From Choristoneura fumiferana (lineage: Eukaryota > Arthropoda > Insecta > Lepidoptera > Tortricidae): 64,000 nt of DNA. The DNA lies in the NCBI RefSeq assembly GCF_025370935.1, contig NC_133477.1, positions 1,250,105-1,314,104 on the forward strand, written 5' to 3'. The translations under genes were made by a program, and so were the position numbers. Under the pieces are notes generated by a model. It was not told the DNA's origin, did no database searches, and saw nothing but the letters and a program-made list of their open reading frames with translations. Shown here one piece after another: positions 42,730 through 53,332 of this stretch; position 1 is the stretch's first letter; every line of letters begins with the position of its first letter.

Positions 42730-43077
42730 TTAATTTAAAATTTATGACGGTGGAAGCATTCTACACTTCCACTGAACGTAGATATAGTTTAGATATAGTT
42801 AGTGTTTAGTATTGTAACTAAGGGACCCCATACATCCCTGTATTTCCTGTATTATTATTTTTTGTATTTTTTTTTCTTTAATTGTATAATATAGTTTTTA
42901 AGTATTTTATTTGTAATTATATTTTGATGAAAAAATGACTTTCTGCCAAGTTTCTTGCGGCGCATTCTTCTTGGCAATGATGGTCTTTCCGAAAGCGCTG
43001 GTAGTTTAAAAAAATGACGTGTAAAAGTGCCCATTGCGGCCTATTTACTGAATAAATCATTTGAATTTGAATTTGAA
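42730..43077 (+). repeat. LINE 3' tail with (GAATTT)n
   Basis: Ends AATAAATCATTTGAATTTGA plus further GAATTT units. Upstream words TTCTTGCGGCGCATTCTTCT and GACGTGTAAAAGTGCC are ones I associate with lepidopteran LINE 3' ends. Non-coding here. Confidence 0.6.
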
Positions 43078-43441
43078 TTTGTAGTCGGTTCCATTTTTTT
43101 TTTGGAGTCGGTTTTACTTTTTTGTTAAAAATTTCTTTATTTCTCACTTTTTAGTGATATGTAGCCAAAGTACATCTCACAAAGATTCCATGAAGCCCAA
43201 AAACGGCTTATTTCCGTTGTTTTATAACAGAGTTCCGTTGCCTACCTTCCGGCTTCAGCATCAGATCAGTTCGAAAAAATCATTAACTTAAAGCTCCTTG
43301 TTAGTCACTTATCTAGGCATATTAATCATGATCGTTTCGGTTTGTCTCATGACTTAGCTTTGACGAGTTCCATTGGTCATCTACGGTCTTCTTCATCAGG
43401 TCCAGTTTACCAAATGATACTTTCTGAATGTAAATGCTTAT

Positions 43442-44981
43442 CTTAGATGAATGATTGGTCTCGCGCGCTCGCTCGACTAGATACCGCCGGCGTACTTGTC
43501 AAATGCGGCAACAAATAGTACGCCGAATTCGGCGTACCCGAGCCTGAGGCGAGTCAGTCGCCTTGCTAACTGTGCGTAAGGTGCATGTACTGAATTTTTG
43601 TTAAATTTTGGTCATAAACCGAAGTAAAATGCCAGTTGTCGCAGTGAAACTGTTTGAAAATAATACTACAAGAAATGAGAAGGACACTGGGATCACATAC
43701 CATCAGTAAATATCGTATAATTTCGAAATTACAAAATAAAATAACACGAACCCTAAACGCCATTCTGTGTTGCCGCGTACACAAGAATCAAATTCCCCGT
43801 GGTTGAGATTTTAATAAATTTAATTTTATTATTTAATGTTTATCTTTGTGATATATACACTGAAGGTGTATAAATTGTTACCCAACACTATTTAATTAAG
43901 GGGTGAATGTGTCTTAAAATTAAAAATGTTTTTCGTCTTCCCATTCAAAAAGCCCAATCAGCTGATTTACTTAGGTATTACGGGAAACGAAAAAAAAATA
44001 TTTTTCGTATTTCTACCCATTTTCTTGAAATGTTACTAACTAACTGAAATGTTACTAAGGTAACTTTTTACCCGACTGTCCGAAGGAGGGTTATGTTTTT
44101 CAAGCGTATGTATGTATGTATGTATGCATGTATATATGTATATTTTGTAAACATTTTTTTTTTATTTTAGTCTTAATTAACCTGTACATTATATTAGGTT
44201 TAACTATAGGTGCAACGTGTTATCTTAACTACGCAAAACTTCTTAGTTGGTGACTCGGTCCATGAATTTTTAGTAATAATTTGTAAATATTCTTACACTC
44301 TTAATTACTTCTTAATTTCTAAGTATTTCCCAAGATACATTTTGTAACCAATAACTTAATAGACCACAGAATAATTTATTTTCCCAATAATTCGGGTAAC
44401 AGTGGAGCAGCTGGCAACACAATTCGTCACGCACACTAGCATCCTTGCAAATTGTCTTACACCGTTCTTACGCACACTACAATATTGAGTTGCCGCATTC
44501 ACGAACCTTTTGTTTTTAGTTAGCGCGGTATCTAGTTGAGCGAGCGCGCGAGACCAATCATTCATCTAAGGGACTAAAATTTAACTATACATAATAGCAA
44601 GCGTCCTCCCTGTAAACCTCGGTGCCGCTGCGATCGTAAGCGAGAGCGTACGCGTTTCGTCGGGTATGTATTATAATACCGAATAACGAAAGACCGAATT
44701 TCACAAGACCTATTGACGGAAGGCCGAATATTAAAACGTCGAATGGATATATGGCCAAAAGTTTGAAATCCCGAAAATACATTTGACCGGAAGCCTAAAA
44801 CCCGAAGACTACAATCCCGAAGATCAAAATACCTACACCCGAAACACTAGCATCCTTGCAAATTGTCTTACACCGTTCTTACGCACACTACAATATTGAG
44901 TTGCCGCATTCACGAACGTTTTGTTTTTAGGTAGCGCGGTATCTAGTCGAGCGAGCGCGCGAGACCAATCATTCATCTAAG
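43442..44981. mobile_element. hAT-like non-autonomous element, 1.54 kb
   Basis: Inverted ends CTTAGATGAATGATTGGTCT and its complement, extending through GCGCGCTCGCTCGA and about 46 bp in total. Flanked by the 8-bp direct repeat ATGCTTAT (43,434-43,441 and 44,982-44,989). Inside, the right-end region is present twice: 44,405-44,575 and 44,840-44,981. Between these is a degenerate array of short units containing CCGAA. Also inside are a palindrome GTACGCCGAATTCGGCGTAC at about 43,519-43,538 and a (GTAT)n run at about 44,105. No transposase. Confidence 0.85.
44690..44845. repeat. Degenerate short-unit array (CCGAA units)
   Basis: Units of about 16-20 bp: GACCGAATTTCAC, GGCCGAATATTAAA, GTCGAATGG, CCCGAAAATACATT, CCCGAAGACTACAAT, CCCGAAGATCAAAAT. 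Similar in style, but not in sequence, to the arms of the elements at 1,712 and 21,850. Confidence 0.6.
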
Positions 44982-44994
44982 ATGCTTATCTTAA

Positions 44995-45240
44995 TGCTAA
45001 AAATGCCAAAATCGCCATGGGTGTTCCTATAAAATTTGACGTTTGCCCTCGATTTCCCTAGGACCCCATCATCAGATCTTGATTTGGTGACAGTGGGACC
45101 ACCTCAGAAAAGTACCCTTTCGAATAAAAAAAGAATTTTGAAAATCGGACCACAATTGACTGAGTAATGAGATTGACTGAGACTATGTTGATTTCTCGCA
45201 AAATTAGCCTAAGTTAATTTACTATGAGTACTTAGCAATA
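44995..45240 (+). repeat. Probable dispersed repeat
   Basis: Contains TTTCCCTAGGACCCCATCAT, GATCTTGATTTGGTGACAGT and ACCCTTTCGAATAAAAAAAG, a combination I recall from lepidopteran repeats. Only one copy here. Confidence 0.4.
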
Positions 45241-45254
45241 TTTTTTTTATCTAA

Positions 45255-45342
45255 GCGTCGTCGGTGTCGGGGGACCGCTAAGGTATAACATATATTCTTT
45301 AGTTTCCTGTTAACCTTAGCGGTCCCCCGACACCGACGACGC
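45255..45342. mobile_element. Hairpin with perfect 30-bp arms
   Basis: GCGTCGTCGGTGTCGGGGGA continuing CCGCTAAGGT (45,255-45,284) and its exact inverse (45,313-45,342) with a 28-bp AT-rich loop. It abuts a Helitron-like element. Confidence 0.85.
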
Positions 45343-45357
45343 TGAGATCCATTAAAA

Positions 45358-45572
45358 TCCATACTTTATTATTATTATTATAAATGCGAAAGCGTGTGTG
45401 TTTGTGTGTATCTTTGTCCGTCTTTCACGTCGAAACGGAGCGACGGATCGACGTTGTTTTTGGCAAAAAGATAGTTTATGGGCCAGACAGTGCCATAAGC
45501 TACTTTTTATCCCGGAAAAATGCGCAGTTCCCGAGGGAATTACACGCGGGCGAAGCCGCGGGCAAAAGCTAG
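45358..45572 (+). mobile_element. Helitron-like non-autonomous element (LEP1-like)
   Basis: Begins with TC (TCCATAC), ends with CTAG, and is flanked by A on the left and T on the right, the A|T target of Helitrons. A GC hairpin (GCGGGCGAAGCCGC) lies about 12 bases before the end. It contains CGACGGATCGACGTTGTTTT and TATCCCGGAAAAATGCGCAG. A related, truncated copy is at 56,573-56,774 and a divergent one at 56,940-57,163. No helicase. Confidence 0.82.
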
Positions 45573-45574
45573 TA

Positions 45575-45745
45575 AATAAATAAATATCATGAAACACTTG
45601 ACACCAATTGACCTAGTCCCAAACTAAGCAAAGCTTGTACTATGGATAGGCAACGGATAAACATTCTTATATAGATAAATAAATACTTAAATACATATTA
45701 AACATCCAAGACCGAGAACAAACATTCGTATTAAATTTATGTACA
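45575..45745 (-). mobile_element. SINE family S1, truncated
   Basis: Has the 3' part (AACACTTGACACCAATTGAC, CAACGGATAAACATTCTTAT) but loses the tRNA-like head at about 45,745. It starts directly after the Helitron-like 3' end. Confidence 0.8.
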
Positions 45746-45759
45746 AATTTGTATTTGTT

Positions 45760-45965
45760 GACTTTATCAGTTAAAATAAGTACGTATTATAACGTATTTC
45801 GAATAACTTTGTTATTAAGAAGTGAGGATGGTCTATAAAAGGAGCCCGGCACTCGGTACGGGATTCATTCTCGGGCTGAGAGTCGAGCAGTACGGACCGA
45901 CACCTGATAAAGTTAAGTAGCGACTTTACCTTTTATACTTACTTACCTGTTACATTTTAATATTA
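45760..45965 (+). promoter_or_regulatory. LTR-like promoter fragment
   Basis: A TATA box (TCTATAAAAGG, 45,834-45,844) lies about 30 bp upstream of ATTCATTCTCGGG, followed by AGAGTCGAGCAGTACGG and a T-rich stretch. The pattern is that of an insect LTR retrotransposon R/U5 region, but no partner LTR or internal part is present. Downstream DNA is LINE sequence. Confidence 0.4.
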
Positions 45966-45977
45966 TTTAATCATCAA

Positions 45978-46650
45978 TAATATCAGCTATGCTGATGATA
46001 TGGTGTTGCTGAGTCCCTCGATTAGTGGTCTAAGGAAGCTAAGCAGAATCTGTGAGCGGTATGCGGTGGGCCATGGACTTAGATACAATACAAAGAAGAG
46101 TGAGTTGTTACTTTTCAAGGCAGGCGTGAAAACGTATGAGACTGTTCCATCTATCGTACTTAACGGCGCTCCACTCAAACAGGTCAAAAAGTTTAAGTAT
46201 CTGGGTCACTGGGTCACCGATGCGGTTACTGATGACATGGAGATGGATCGAGAGCGCAGAGCGTTGACTGTCAGGTGCAATATGCTGGCCCGCAGGTTTG
46301 CTCGGTGTACAAATGAGGTCAAAGTAACTCTTTTTAAGGCCTACTGCCAGACTTTCTACACCTGCAGCTTGTGGGTTCACTTCGCACAAAAGTCATTCAA
46401 TGCTCTAAAGGTCCAATATAACAACACCTTCAGGATGCTGTTGCGGCTGCCCCCGTTCTGCAGTGCATCCGGCATGTTTGCGGAGGCGCGTACTGATAGT
46501 TTTGGAGCCGTGATACGCAAACGAATATCATCAGCCATGGATAGGATGAGGGGCAGCAGTAACAGCCTTCTATGTGCAATATCGGAGGATGTATCTTGTC
46601 CGATATTGCACCATTGGACCAAAACACATGTTGTCAAAAATGCCTGGTGA
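45978..46650 (+). pseudogene. LINE reverse transcriptase, C-terminal part (5'-truncated)
   Basis: An open frame starts inside the RT: SYADDMVLLSPS (YADD catalytic box), YAVGHGLRYNTKKSELL, KKFKYLGHWVTD, then the thumb region with LFKAYCQTFYTCSLW and TDSFGAVIRKRISS, and a stop at 46,648-46,650. Fingers, endonuclease and ORF1 are missing, as expected for 5' truncation. The surviving frame is uninterrupted for about 220 codons, implying modest age. A 3' untranslated region runs to an ATAAATAAATAAATT tail near 46,840. The clade is not assigned (CR1/Jockey-like group). Confidence 0.85.
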
Positions 46651-46843
46651 CAAACTTTTAGAAACGTATTTCTTTTTGACGTCAAGTCTGATCTGTAATT
46701 GTAATTTTAAAGTTTTATGTATTTGACATTTGATATTAATTTTTAATTTAATTTTAAACATGTCTAACTTGGTTTTTAAGTGTGTATGTACTAACAAATG
46801 AATGGATCTATGTTGTCTGATAAATAAATAAATTATTAATATT

Positions 46844-47096
46844 AAGCACAACAGACACCGGCGCACAACGGAAAAGACACACGCCGCCGACGAAATGAGA
46901 CACGGGGTAGTTGTGCACCGGTGTCAAGGTGATTTTCCACCGGCGAGGCGAGAAGAGACGAGGCGAGACGAGAATTGAAATTTGTATGGCGGTGCCGCGG
47001 CGACCCGCGGCGGCTCGCGGCGAGCGCGCGAGAATGCATACAAATTTCAATTCTCGTCTCGCCTCGTCTCTTCTCGCCTCACCGGTGGAAAATCAC
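46844..47096. mobile_element. Hairpin element(s) with GGTGATTTTCCACCGG ends
   Basis: 46,930-47,096 has long inverted arms: GGTGATTTTCCACCGGCGAG then GACGAGAATTGAAATTTGTA, mirrored on the right. The central part is GC-rich (CGGCGACCCGCGGCGGCTCG). A second inverted pair (CACAACAGACACCGG / CCGGTGTC) lies at 46,850-46,926. Confidence 0.8.
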
Positions 47097-47099
47097 CAT

Positions 47100-47270
47100 C
47101 AATTTCGACGGGTAGTCGCGCGAGCAGAGCGGTGGCGCGCAGTGCGCGTGTACGTAGCAGCAGCTGGCGACTCGCGTTGCTCCTAAGAAGAAGGGCTACA
47201 GATTAGCCCGAAACTAGTCGGCCTAAACTCGATTTAAGACGTTAGTTATCCGGAACAATATCATTTAATA
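47100..47270 (+). repeat. Probable retroelement 5'-region fragment
   Basis: GCTCCTAAGAAGAAGGGCTA and AGCCCGAAACTAGTCGG followed by TTAGTTATCCGG resemble leader sequences that recur in insect LINEs. A similar type (GTGGTCGAAACGTCGAGG) is at 56,150-56,250. Call by recollection only. Confidence 0.35.
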
Positions 47271-47276
47271 TTTTTA

Positions 47277-47890
47277 ATGCCTTTACCAGGCATTTCTGCC
47301 TTCATACGCAGGCAGAAATGCCTGGCGCGCGAGCTTACAAAAGTCTCAGAAAATGGTCTGCTTCCTATCCACGTGGACCTGAATAGACTATGCAGCAGTC
47401 GACTAAAATCCCGGAACCCGCCGGCTAAATTCTTCAACACGCGCGACACCACATGGAGGGACAACGAAGCTTGGATGAAGGAATGGTTATCACATCGGGA
47501 TGGTGCAAGCAGTTCCATTTTTCAACTTAACACCCGGGAGAGGCCCGAAGGGTTTAGTGAAAGCCGACAGACATGGTGCAGACTTAATCGCCTCAGAACC
47601 GAATTCGGTAACTGCGCATACCTCTGGCACAAGTGGGGATGGTGTGAGTCGGCAGAGTGCGAGTGTGGGGATCCGAAACAAACCATACACCACGTTGTAT
47701 TCGAGTGCCCCATCACTAAATACGACGGACCGGCTGAGGACTTTGAACACCTAACAAGTGATGCGAAGTTGTATCTTCTGCGAAATTGTAATTTTTAATT
47801 TAAGTTATAATATCAATTGCATGAGATAATTTTTTGAAAAATTTATTAACCAGTGTGTAATCGCCATACGATAAATAAATAATAATGCCT
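47277..47890 (+). pseudogene. LINE ORF2 C-terminus with CCHC-type knuckle
   Basis: An open frame of 173 codons ends at 47,798. It contains TWCRLNRLRTEFGNCAYLWH and then ECECGDPKQTIHHVVFECP, a cysteine-histidine motif typical of the extreme C-terminus of insect LINE ORF2 proteins. The 3' region ends ATAAATAAATAATAA at about 47,885. The 5' part is absent. It is separate from the RT fragment at 45,978. Confidence 0.75.
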
Positions 47891-49900
47891 TTAGTTTTCC
47901 AATTTAGTTTTTTCTTATATCGACACCTAAGTAAGTACAGGTACTCATGTAGTTACATTCTCGTGATTTTACAGTAGAGCGGTTCAAAGATAAAAGTTGC
48001 TATTAATATTTTGGTTATATTTTAATTTTTTTTAAATTAATTTTTATAAAAATAGAAGCTAAAAAGCTTCTATCCTCATAAATAAAATTTGTAATGTTTT
48101 CTTAGTTTAAAAAATAACTACTAGTTGACATGTATTTATTGAGTATTAATTAGTCAGTAGGTGATATATCATCCACTTGTACCAGTTTACTTGGTAAATA
48201 GTAGTTATTATAAATTTCTATATCCATGACGTTTTTTTGGTGTAAATTTCATAAATATATTTCTGAAGAGCAGAATTAGTATGTTGTAAGTAAAACAAAA
48301 TATTTGTTTAAAGCTTTTATCTGAGGGCACGGTATTAAGACGAGACAAGTGAAGGGCAAAGCACACCTTTTCTCGAAGCGCTTTTTCGTTTTTTTTGAAC
48401 CCTTATAACTTGAGTTTTGATTATATGTTGTCAAACGTTGTCAATAGCAGACTCATCATTTTAATTGAGACTTCCGCAATTTTGAAGCTAGAGGTCTGAG
48501 AAAATTGAAATAGGGCCTTCTTGTTATTATAATGATATTATAACCCTTTATAAACAACTTAAAAATATATATTTCTCCTATAGATTTAAGGAAGCCCAAA
48601 CAGCATCCTGAAAACGTTATTGTACCATCAGCCAAATATGTGGTCCCTAAAGTTGAAAATCGTTTGCATGTCACAAAACAATAATGCCAATAAACGTGTC
48701 TGTCAACTTGAAAGTTCGACTTTAGCGACATATTCATTTGATAGGAACTTGTTTAAAAATTGTTAGACCACTTATTTGGCTGATGTTACCTACGAATACG
48801 GATACCAATTTACGGCAGCTAAAAGACCCTAAGCTTAATTACTATTATCGTTGGTAAAATATTGTTTTTTCGTATTTCGACCATAATTGTGAATACTGAA
48901 TAATTGAAAATAACTGTAAAATAAAAAAAATACAACACAAATTTATCTGCGTCGTAACAATTTGGTAGTAGTGAGTTTTGTTTGTCACCCGAGGATATGT
49001 AGAATTATTTGTTCTATTTTAAGGACGACTAGTAGTAGCATCGCAAATATTATGGACTGCTAAAATTTCCGTTCATTGTGGCTGCTATTAATTTAGTAAA
49101 ACCACAGAATAAGTAATGGTTAAGTAAAACTAAGCACGTACTCGTTGCAGCGCTGGCTTTCTTCTTTCCTCAGAACTGCTACCTGCAGTTCACATCAACT
49201 AGTCCAAAGTAATTTCATAAGCTAAGTACAGTAAAGCCAGGTTTTTTTTCTTTCATGGACACAAAATTCAAACTTTTAACGGATAAACTGGTTTTCTCTA
49301 TAAATTTTCTTTGTGTCCATTAAGGCTCTATAAAAAATTGACACATTGTCGCTGAAGATGACTGTGACGTGTGACACATTATGACAGTTTAAACAAGACT
49401 TAAACATATTTTATTTATGTATTCCCTTTTTTCCTATAAGGAAAGGTAAAGGAATAACACCACACAGACAAGTCTTCAGTCATAGGAGCACAGAACAGAA
49501 AAAACTAGTAAAGGTGTCAAGCAGCCGCTTCGCGTTTGCTACTAGTATGCGGAGTTCCGCAGTTTAAAGGCCAGTTCGCCGAAGACGCTTATGAGTGACG
49601 GTTGTGAGAGCTAAGAAGAACAAAATTTTATAACAAAATATTGAACCATGGTCGTATTGGGCGTACCCAGCTTCTGGCCTAGTCGGAGTTTTAGGTCAGA
49701 TCACCTGCGCTTGTTTTGTCATACGGAGCAAGTTCATACATTTTCTGCGAGTGCGAGTAAAAAAAAGTTATATTAATTTTCCAAACTTACAATTATCATT
49801 ACGGGTAACATACCCAATGGAATAATTTAGCTAAAAAATACACAATGACTTAAATATTTTATGTAGGTAGGTACACAAAATACATGAACTCGCCCTATTC
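47891..49900. other. No gene seen; AT-rich, one hairpin element
   Basis: 48,624-48,788 is a MITE-like hairpin (CATCAGCCAAATATGTGGTC and inverse GACCACTTATTTGGCTGATG). 49,400-49,640 is less AT-rich but has no recognisable frame. Confidence 0.4.
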
Positions 49901-49949
49901 CTAATCAAAAATGTAAATGAGGCGTAATATATTGCACGAGCCAGCAGTG

Positions 49950-50165
49950 GTGAATAGCTATAGTCGTCTAGACCTCAGCTACATACATACTATATACTGG
50001 GCTTCAAGTAGGAGTGGACCTATAGTTGTCATCCTCACCTACATACTTACACACATACCTACATTGGGTTTCAAGCACTCCTGCTGGCTCGTGCTGAGGC
50101 ACCGACTTCAGACTGGTAGAAAATTATTTTCATGGTTTTTTGTAGTCGGTTAATTTTTTTTAAAG
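49950..50165 (+). repeat. Dispersed repeat related to 42,380-42,640
   Basis: CTGCTGGCTCGTGCTGAGGC, ACCGACTTCAGACTGGTAG and TTTTGTAGTCGGTTAATTTT, in the same order as at 42,470-42,580. Confidence 0.7.
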
Positions 50166-50197
50166 GGTACACTTTTTTTTAAAGCGCTCACTTACCA

Positions 50198-50332
50198 CCT
50201 GTTTCACCATTCATTGATTAGTTTTATGTGACAGAAATCTGTGATGCCATCTCTATTTGTTTTGTTCGAATATACGGATACGGCATCACGTAAGTGAAAT
50301 AAAATTTATCCATGAGTGGCAAAACAAGCCCT
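50198..50332. mobile_element. Hairpin MITE M1, divergent copy
   Basis: CCTGTTTCACCATTCATTGA on the left, GATGCCATCTCTATTTGTTTTG in two halves around the centre, GGATACGGCATCACG and an end AACAAGCCC. More diverged than the copies in the duplicated blocks. Confidence 0.7.
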
Positions 50333-51075
50333 TAGTTTGGAGATTTTTGAATAAAATAAGAGCAAAATCTAAGACTGGAAAAGTATAATTTCACATGTAA
50401 ATTTTTTGAGATATATATTATTTTTGACGGCTTTCTTGTATTTTTAGTGCTCCGCTAAATACTAGTCTGTTATTTAACTGACTTAAACCCTTTTATGTTA
50501 AGACGCGGATCCGTGCCAAATTTAAGGCTAACTTTTTGTATTTCTTTTAAATCAGCTGAGTTTCTGCTTGTTAAAACAGGTGAGACTAGAATTCCGTATT
50601 TTTTATTAGTTCCCGCATACCAGGGGTTAATATTTTAATAAGCCAATCGTTGTCTGTTATTCACTCATTTCCTTTTCGTAACTTCTGATTATCAATATGA
50701 AGTAGACGTTAAGAAAACAGTTCGTTAAACTCAATATACTTAATACAATATACTCAATACTTGCTACTGCCGGCTGCCTGGAACCGAAGCCCTGACCTTC
50801 GTCCTTCGGCAAGAAAACGTAGTTGCTGTTTGCTGGCCCTGGAGCCTCTACTGCCTTGTCCAGCCTTCGTCCAGCACCGGCGGCCTGCGCTTCGGACCCC
50901 AACCCAGGAAAGCCTGACCAAGAAACGCCTACCAACTCGTATCCGGGGCAATCAACTATTTTACCGACACTTTGGCCGTCTCCTCACCAAAATCGTCTAT
51001 GGCGTTACCAAAAAATCGTACTTCCAACAAGATATTTCACGGTTTAATAGGTTGTTGAACTTACGTAGGATGGCA
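50333..51075. other. No recognisable gene; contains a GC-rich island
   Basis: 50,765-50,945 is GC-rich with long open frames on both strands (for example plus-strand 50,761-51,162 and minus-strand 50,657-50,935), but none resembles a known protein. It could be a decayed retroelement or exon. Confidence 0.35.
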
Positions 51076-51082
51076 TGTATTC

Positions 51083-51224
51083 ATGTACAGCCACCAGCAT
51101 TAATATCTGCCACAGCGGAGCGTGCAAAAATATCTGAGACGTCCTTCCGGCGCAAGAAATAGAGTGGTATCAGATATTTATGCACGCTTGTTGTGTCAGA
51201 TATTGGTGCTGGTGACTGTACATC
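51083..51224. mobile_element. MITE with TGTACAGYCACCAGCA ends
   Basis: Left TGTACAGCCACCAGCATTAA with TATCTG and GCGTGCAAAAATATCTGA. Right TATCAGATATTTATGCACGC then GGTGCTGGTGACTGTACA. About 140 bp and non-coding. I recall this family from other Lepidoptera. Confidence 0.8.
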
Positions 51225-52160
51225 ATCTATTAAATTACAGAAAAACCATGTTTACTTACAAAAATCTGCAATTGTTTGAAAAAGTTGATTGGCCCATCCG
51301 CGACCCTCGAGGTCTTTACCTTTCTTTTCTGTCAGTAAAGCCTTAGGGGCTAAATATGCGTCTTAAATTGTAAATTTTTTATACTTAAATTGAACCCCTA
51401 GGGTCTCACTGCTCTACCCTGACAACTTAATTAATAACCCTCCTTTGGGCAGTCGGGTAAAAATAGTTTCTCAATTATTCCTGCATGTGTCCTGGTACCT
51501 AAGTATTTTTTGGAGATACACACATTAGCTACCTCATCACGTCTAAATCGCTGAACCAGTTTAGATGAAATTCGGTGTACAAATAGTTTAAGAGTCCCTA
51601 AGAAGGGATAGGATAGTTTCCACATGATGGAAAATTGCATAGTACGGATAACGATAAACGAATTCCATTAGGCTAGTTATGAACCCTTATCTGTATGATT
51701 TAATATTTTCCGTGGAAAATATGAAAAATTTATAGAAAATACCCTTTTATAAGAAAAATATTTTAAAAAAACAGGGTAAAAGTTTAATTTTCATTTTTGA
51801 TACTCCATGCAAATTGTAGTTTGAATTGTGTTCTGTTTGCAAAACAGAATAAGGTAGATACAGTCCTTTAATAAAACCAATTAAAACAATTAGTTTTTTT
51901 GTGAAAATAAAAAAACCAATGCTATCATTTTTGATACCATATGCATCTAAGGGTTAATAAACAATTGAAAACACACTACAGCCCAGTTTATAAAAAAAGT
52001 TTGAAAAACTAAGACACGATAAGACGACAAGACGACAAGAGTTTACATTGTTAGTAAGTTACATGTGATGGTAATAAATAAAAAAATAAGTGTTAATAGA
52101 ATACAATATAATTTTTCAAGACGTTAGACAGTCATAAAACATAGTTATTTAAATGTACCT
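51225..52160. other. No gene seen; fragment of a dispersed repeat
   Basis: 51,430-51,630 (minus) carries a Lepidoptera-type repeat fragment with TTACCCGACTGCCCAAAGGA. A plus-strand relative is at 44,062-44,140 (TTACCCGACTGTCCGAAGGA). The rest is AT-rich. Confidence 0.4.
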
Positions 52161-52164
52161 AAAT

Positions 52165-52280
52165 AATCACTTAAATACTCCGCACGCTTTAACCTTTGAT
52201 TTCTAGATAGTAGCTGAATACCACCAGGTGGAAGTAGCCGTCGATAACGACCACCGGAACTGCGGGAAAGAAAAACTATT
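52165..52280 (+). repeat. Dispersed repeat shared with 15,265-15,375
   Basis: TAAATACTCCGCACGCTTTA, TAGATAGTAGCTGAATACCA and AACTGCGGGAAAGAAAAAC align with the earlier copy. Confidence 0.7.
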
Positions 52281-52689
52281 TTTAAATAATTCAAAACACA
52301 CAAATGACTACGCGCGACTTCGTCGCTATCGAGCGACTTACACACGCCGTGTGTCTAACGCCACCTGTCAGTGACCAAAAAAAATTCAGTGAGAGCTACT
52401 CTCACAGTTGCGGCAAACTTTGCTAGGCGCTTGGTGTAGCTGCACCTCCGGGGAGCTCGACGGGTCAATTTTCCACGTGAAATACAATAAATAATAATTT
52501 CAGCAAAAGCAAACGTTATAATCATCGACATACCTACCTTACGGCACATAGATGTCAATGGTTATAATATTTCTGGGTCCATATTGACTCGCATAAAATC
52601 GATCCTCCGATTTTTTATTCTTTTACCGATTTGTGTTCATAATCATCACTTGTGATAAATTTTAACGGACATGGAAATCTTGGCAAAAG

Positions 52690-52865
52690 TATGTACTTAT
52701 GTTGTATGTATGTAAATACTTTATTGTACATAAAACACAAAAATAATACAAAAAGAAAACAAAAAAACAAAAGAGTACAAAGGCGAACAAAAGAAAAGAA
52801 AAGAAAAGTCGTATACAGCCAGCTCTAATGGCCGGTATCAGTTGTTTTGTTGGAACTCGGGACAT
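52690..52865 (-). repeat. LINE 3' tail fragment
   Basis: On the minus strand: CCGGCCATTAGAGCTGGCTG, an A/T-rich stretch, then TGTACAATAAAGTATTTACA and a (CATA)n-like tail. I recall this as the end of a lepidopteran LINE. No coding part remains. Confidence 0.5.
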
Positions 52866-52874
52866 TTTTAGGGT

Positions 52875-53320
52875 TTCGTAGTCGGGTGTAGTTAATGTAC
52901 GACTTGTTAATGCACGCTTAATAATGCACGGCCTGATAATCCGTGCTTATGTGCACGAATTATCATGCCGTCCATTATCACCCCGTACCAAACTAGCAGG
53001 GAACCAATAATGTACGCGCAATAATGTACGACGTGATAATCCGAAGCATTGTCTTCCGATTATCATGCCTTACGATTTCCATGATGAAAAATAAAAAAAA
53101 TACCTAATTAAGGGCGAGGGCGAGCGAGCGAGGCGGTAGCCAGGTAGTAGGTAAAATTTTGTACGCCCTGATAATGCGCGACCATGATATTGTATTCTGT
53201 TCTGTTCTGTTCTGTTCTGTTCTGTTCTGTTCTGTTCTGGTCGGAAGCAATAATGCTTCGGATTATCACGTCGTACATTATTGCGCGTACATTCCGAGTT
53301 GTACATTATTGTTTCCCCCG
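52875..53320. mobile_element. Foldback element C: arms of ATAATGTACG / GTGATAATCC units
   Basis: The left arm (52,880-53,070) has units such as GTTAATGTACGAC, AATAATGCACGG, CTGATAATCCGTGC and GTGATAATCCGAAGC. The right arm (about 53,155-53,315) has the complements and AATAATGCTTCGGATTATCA, CGTCGTACATTATTGCGCG and GTTGTACATTATTG. The centre (53,100-53,145) is GC-rich: GGGCGAGGGCGAGCGAGCGA, GGCGGTAGCC. A (TTCTG)8-like microsatellite (53,196-53,240) interrupts the right arm. The build matches elements A and B, but the core sequence is not obviously the same. Confidence 0.7.
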
Positions 53321-53332
53321 TAGTCAACTAGC

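Noticed and set aside
46842..47206. Several Arg/Ala-rich open frames on both strands
   Set aside because: They lie in the GC-rich palindrome and mirror each other, so they reflect the inverted repeat.
50761..51162. 133-codon open frame as a gene
   Set aside because: Open frames exist on both strands of the GC-rich stretch, its 3' end overlaps a MITE, and no domain is recognisable.
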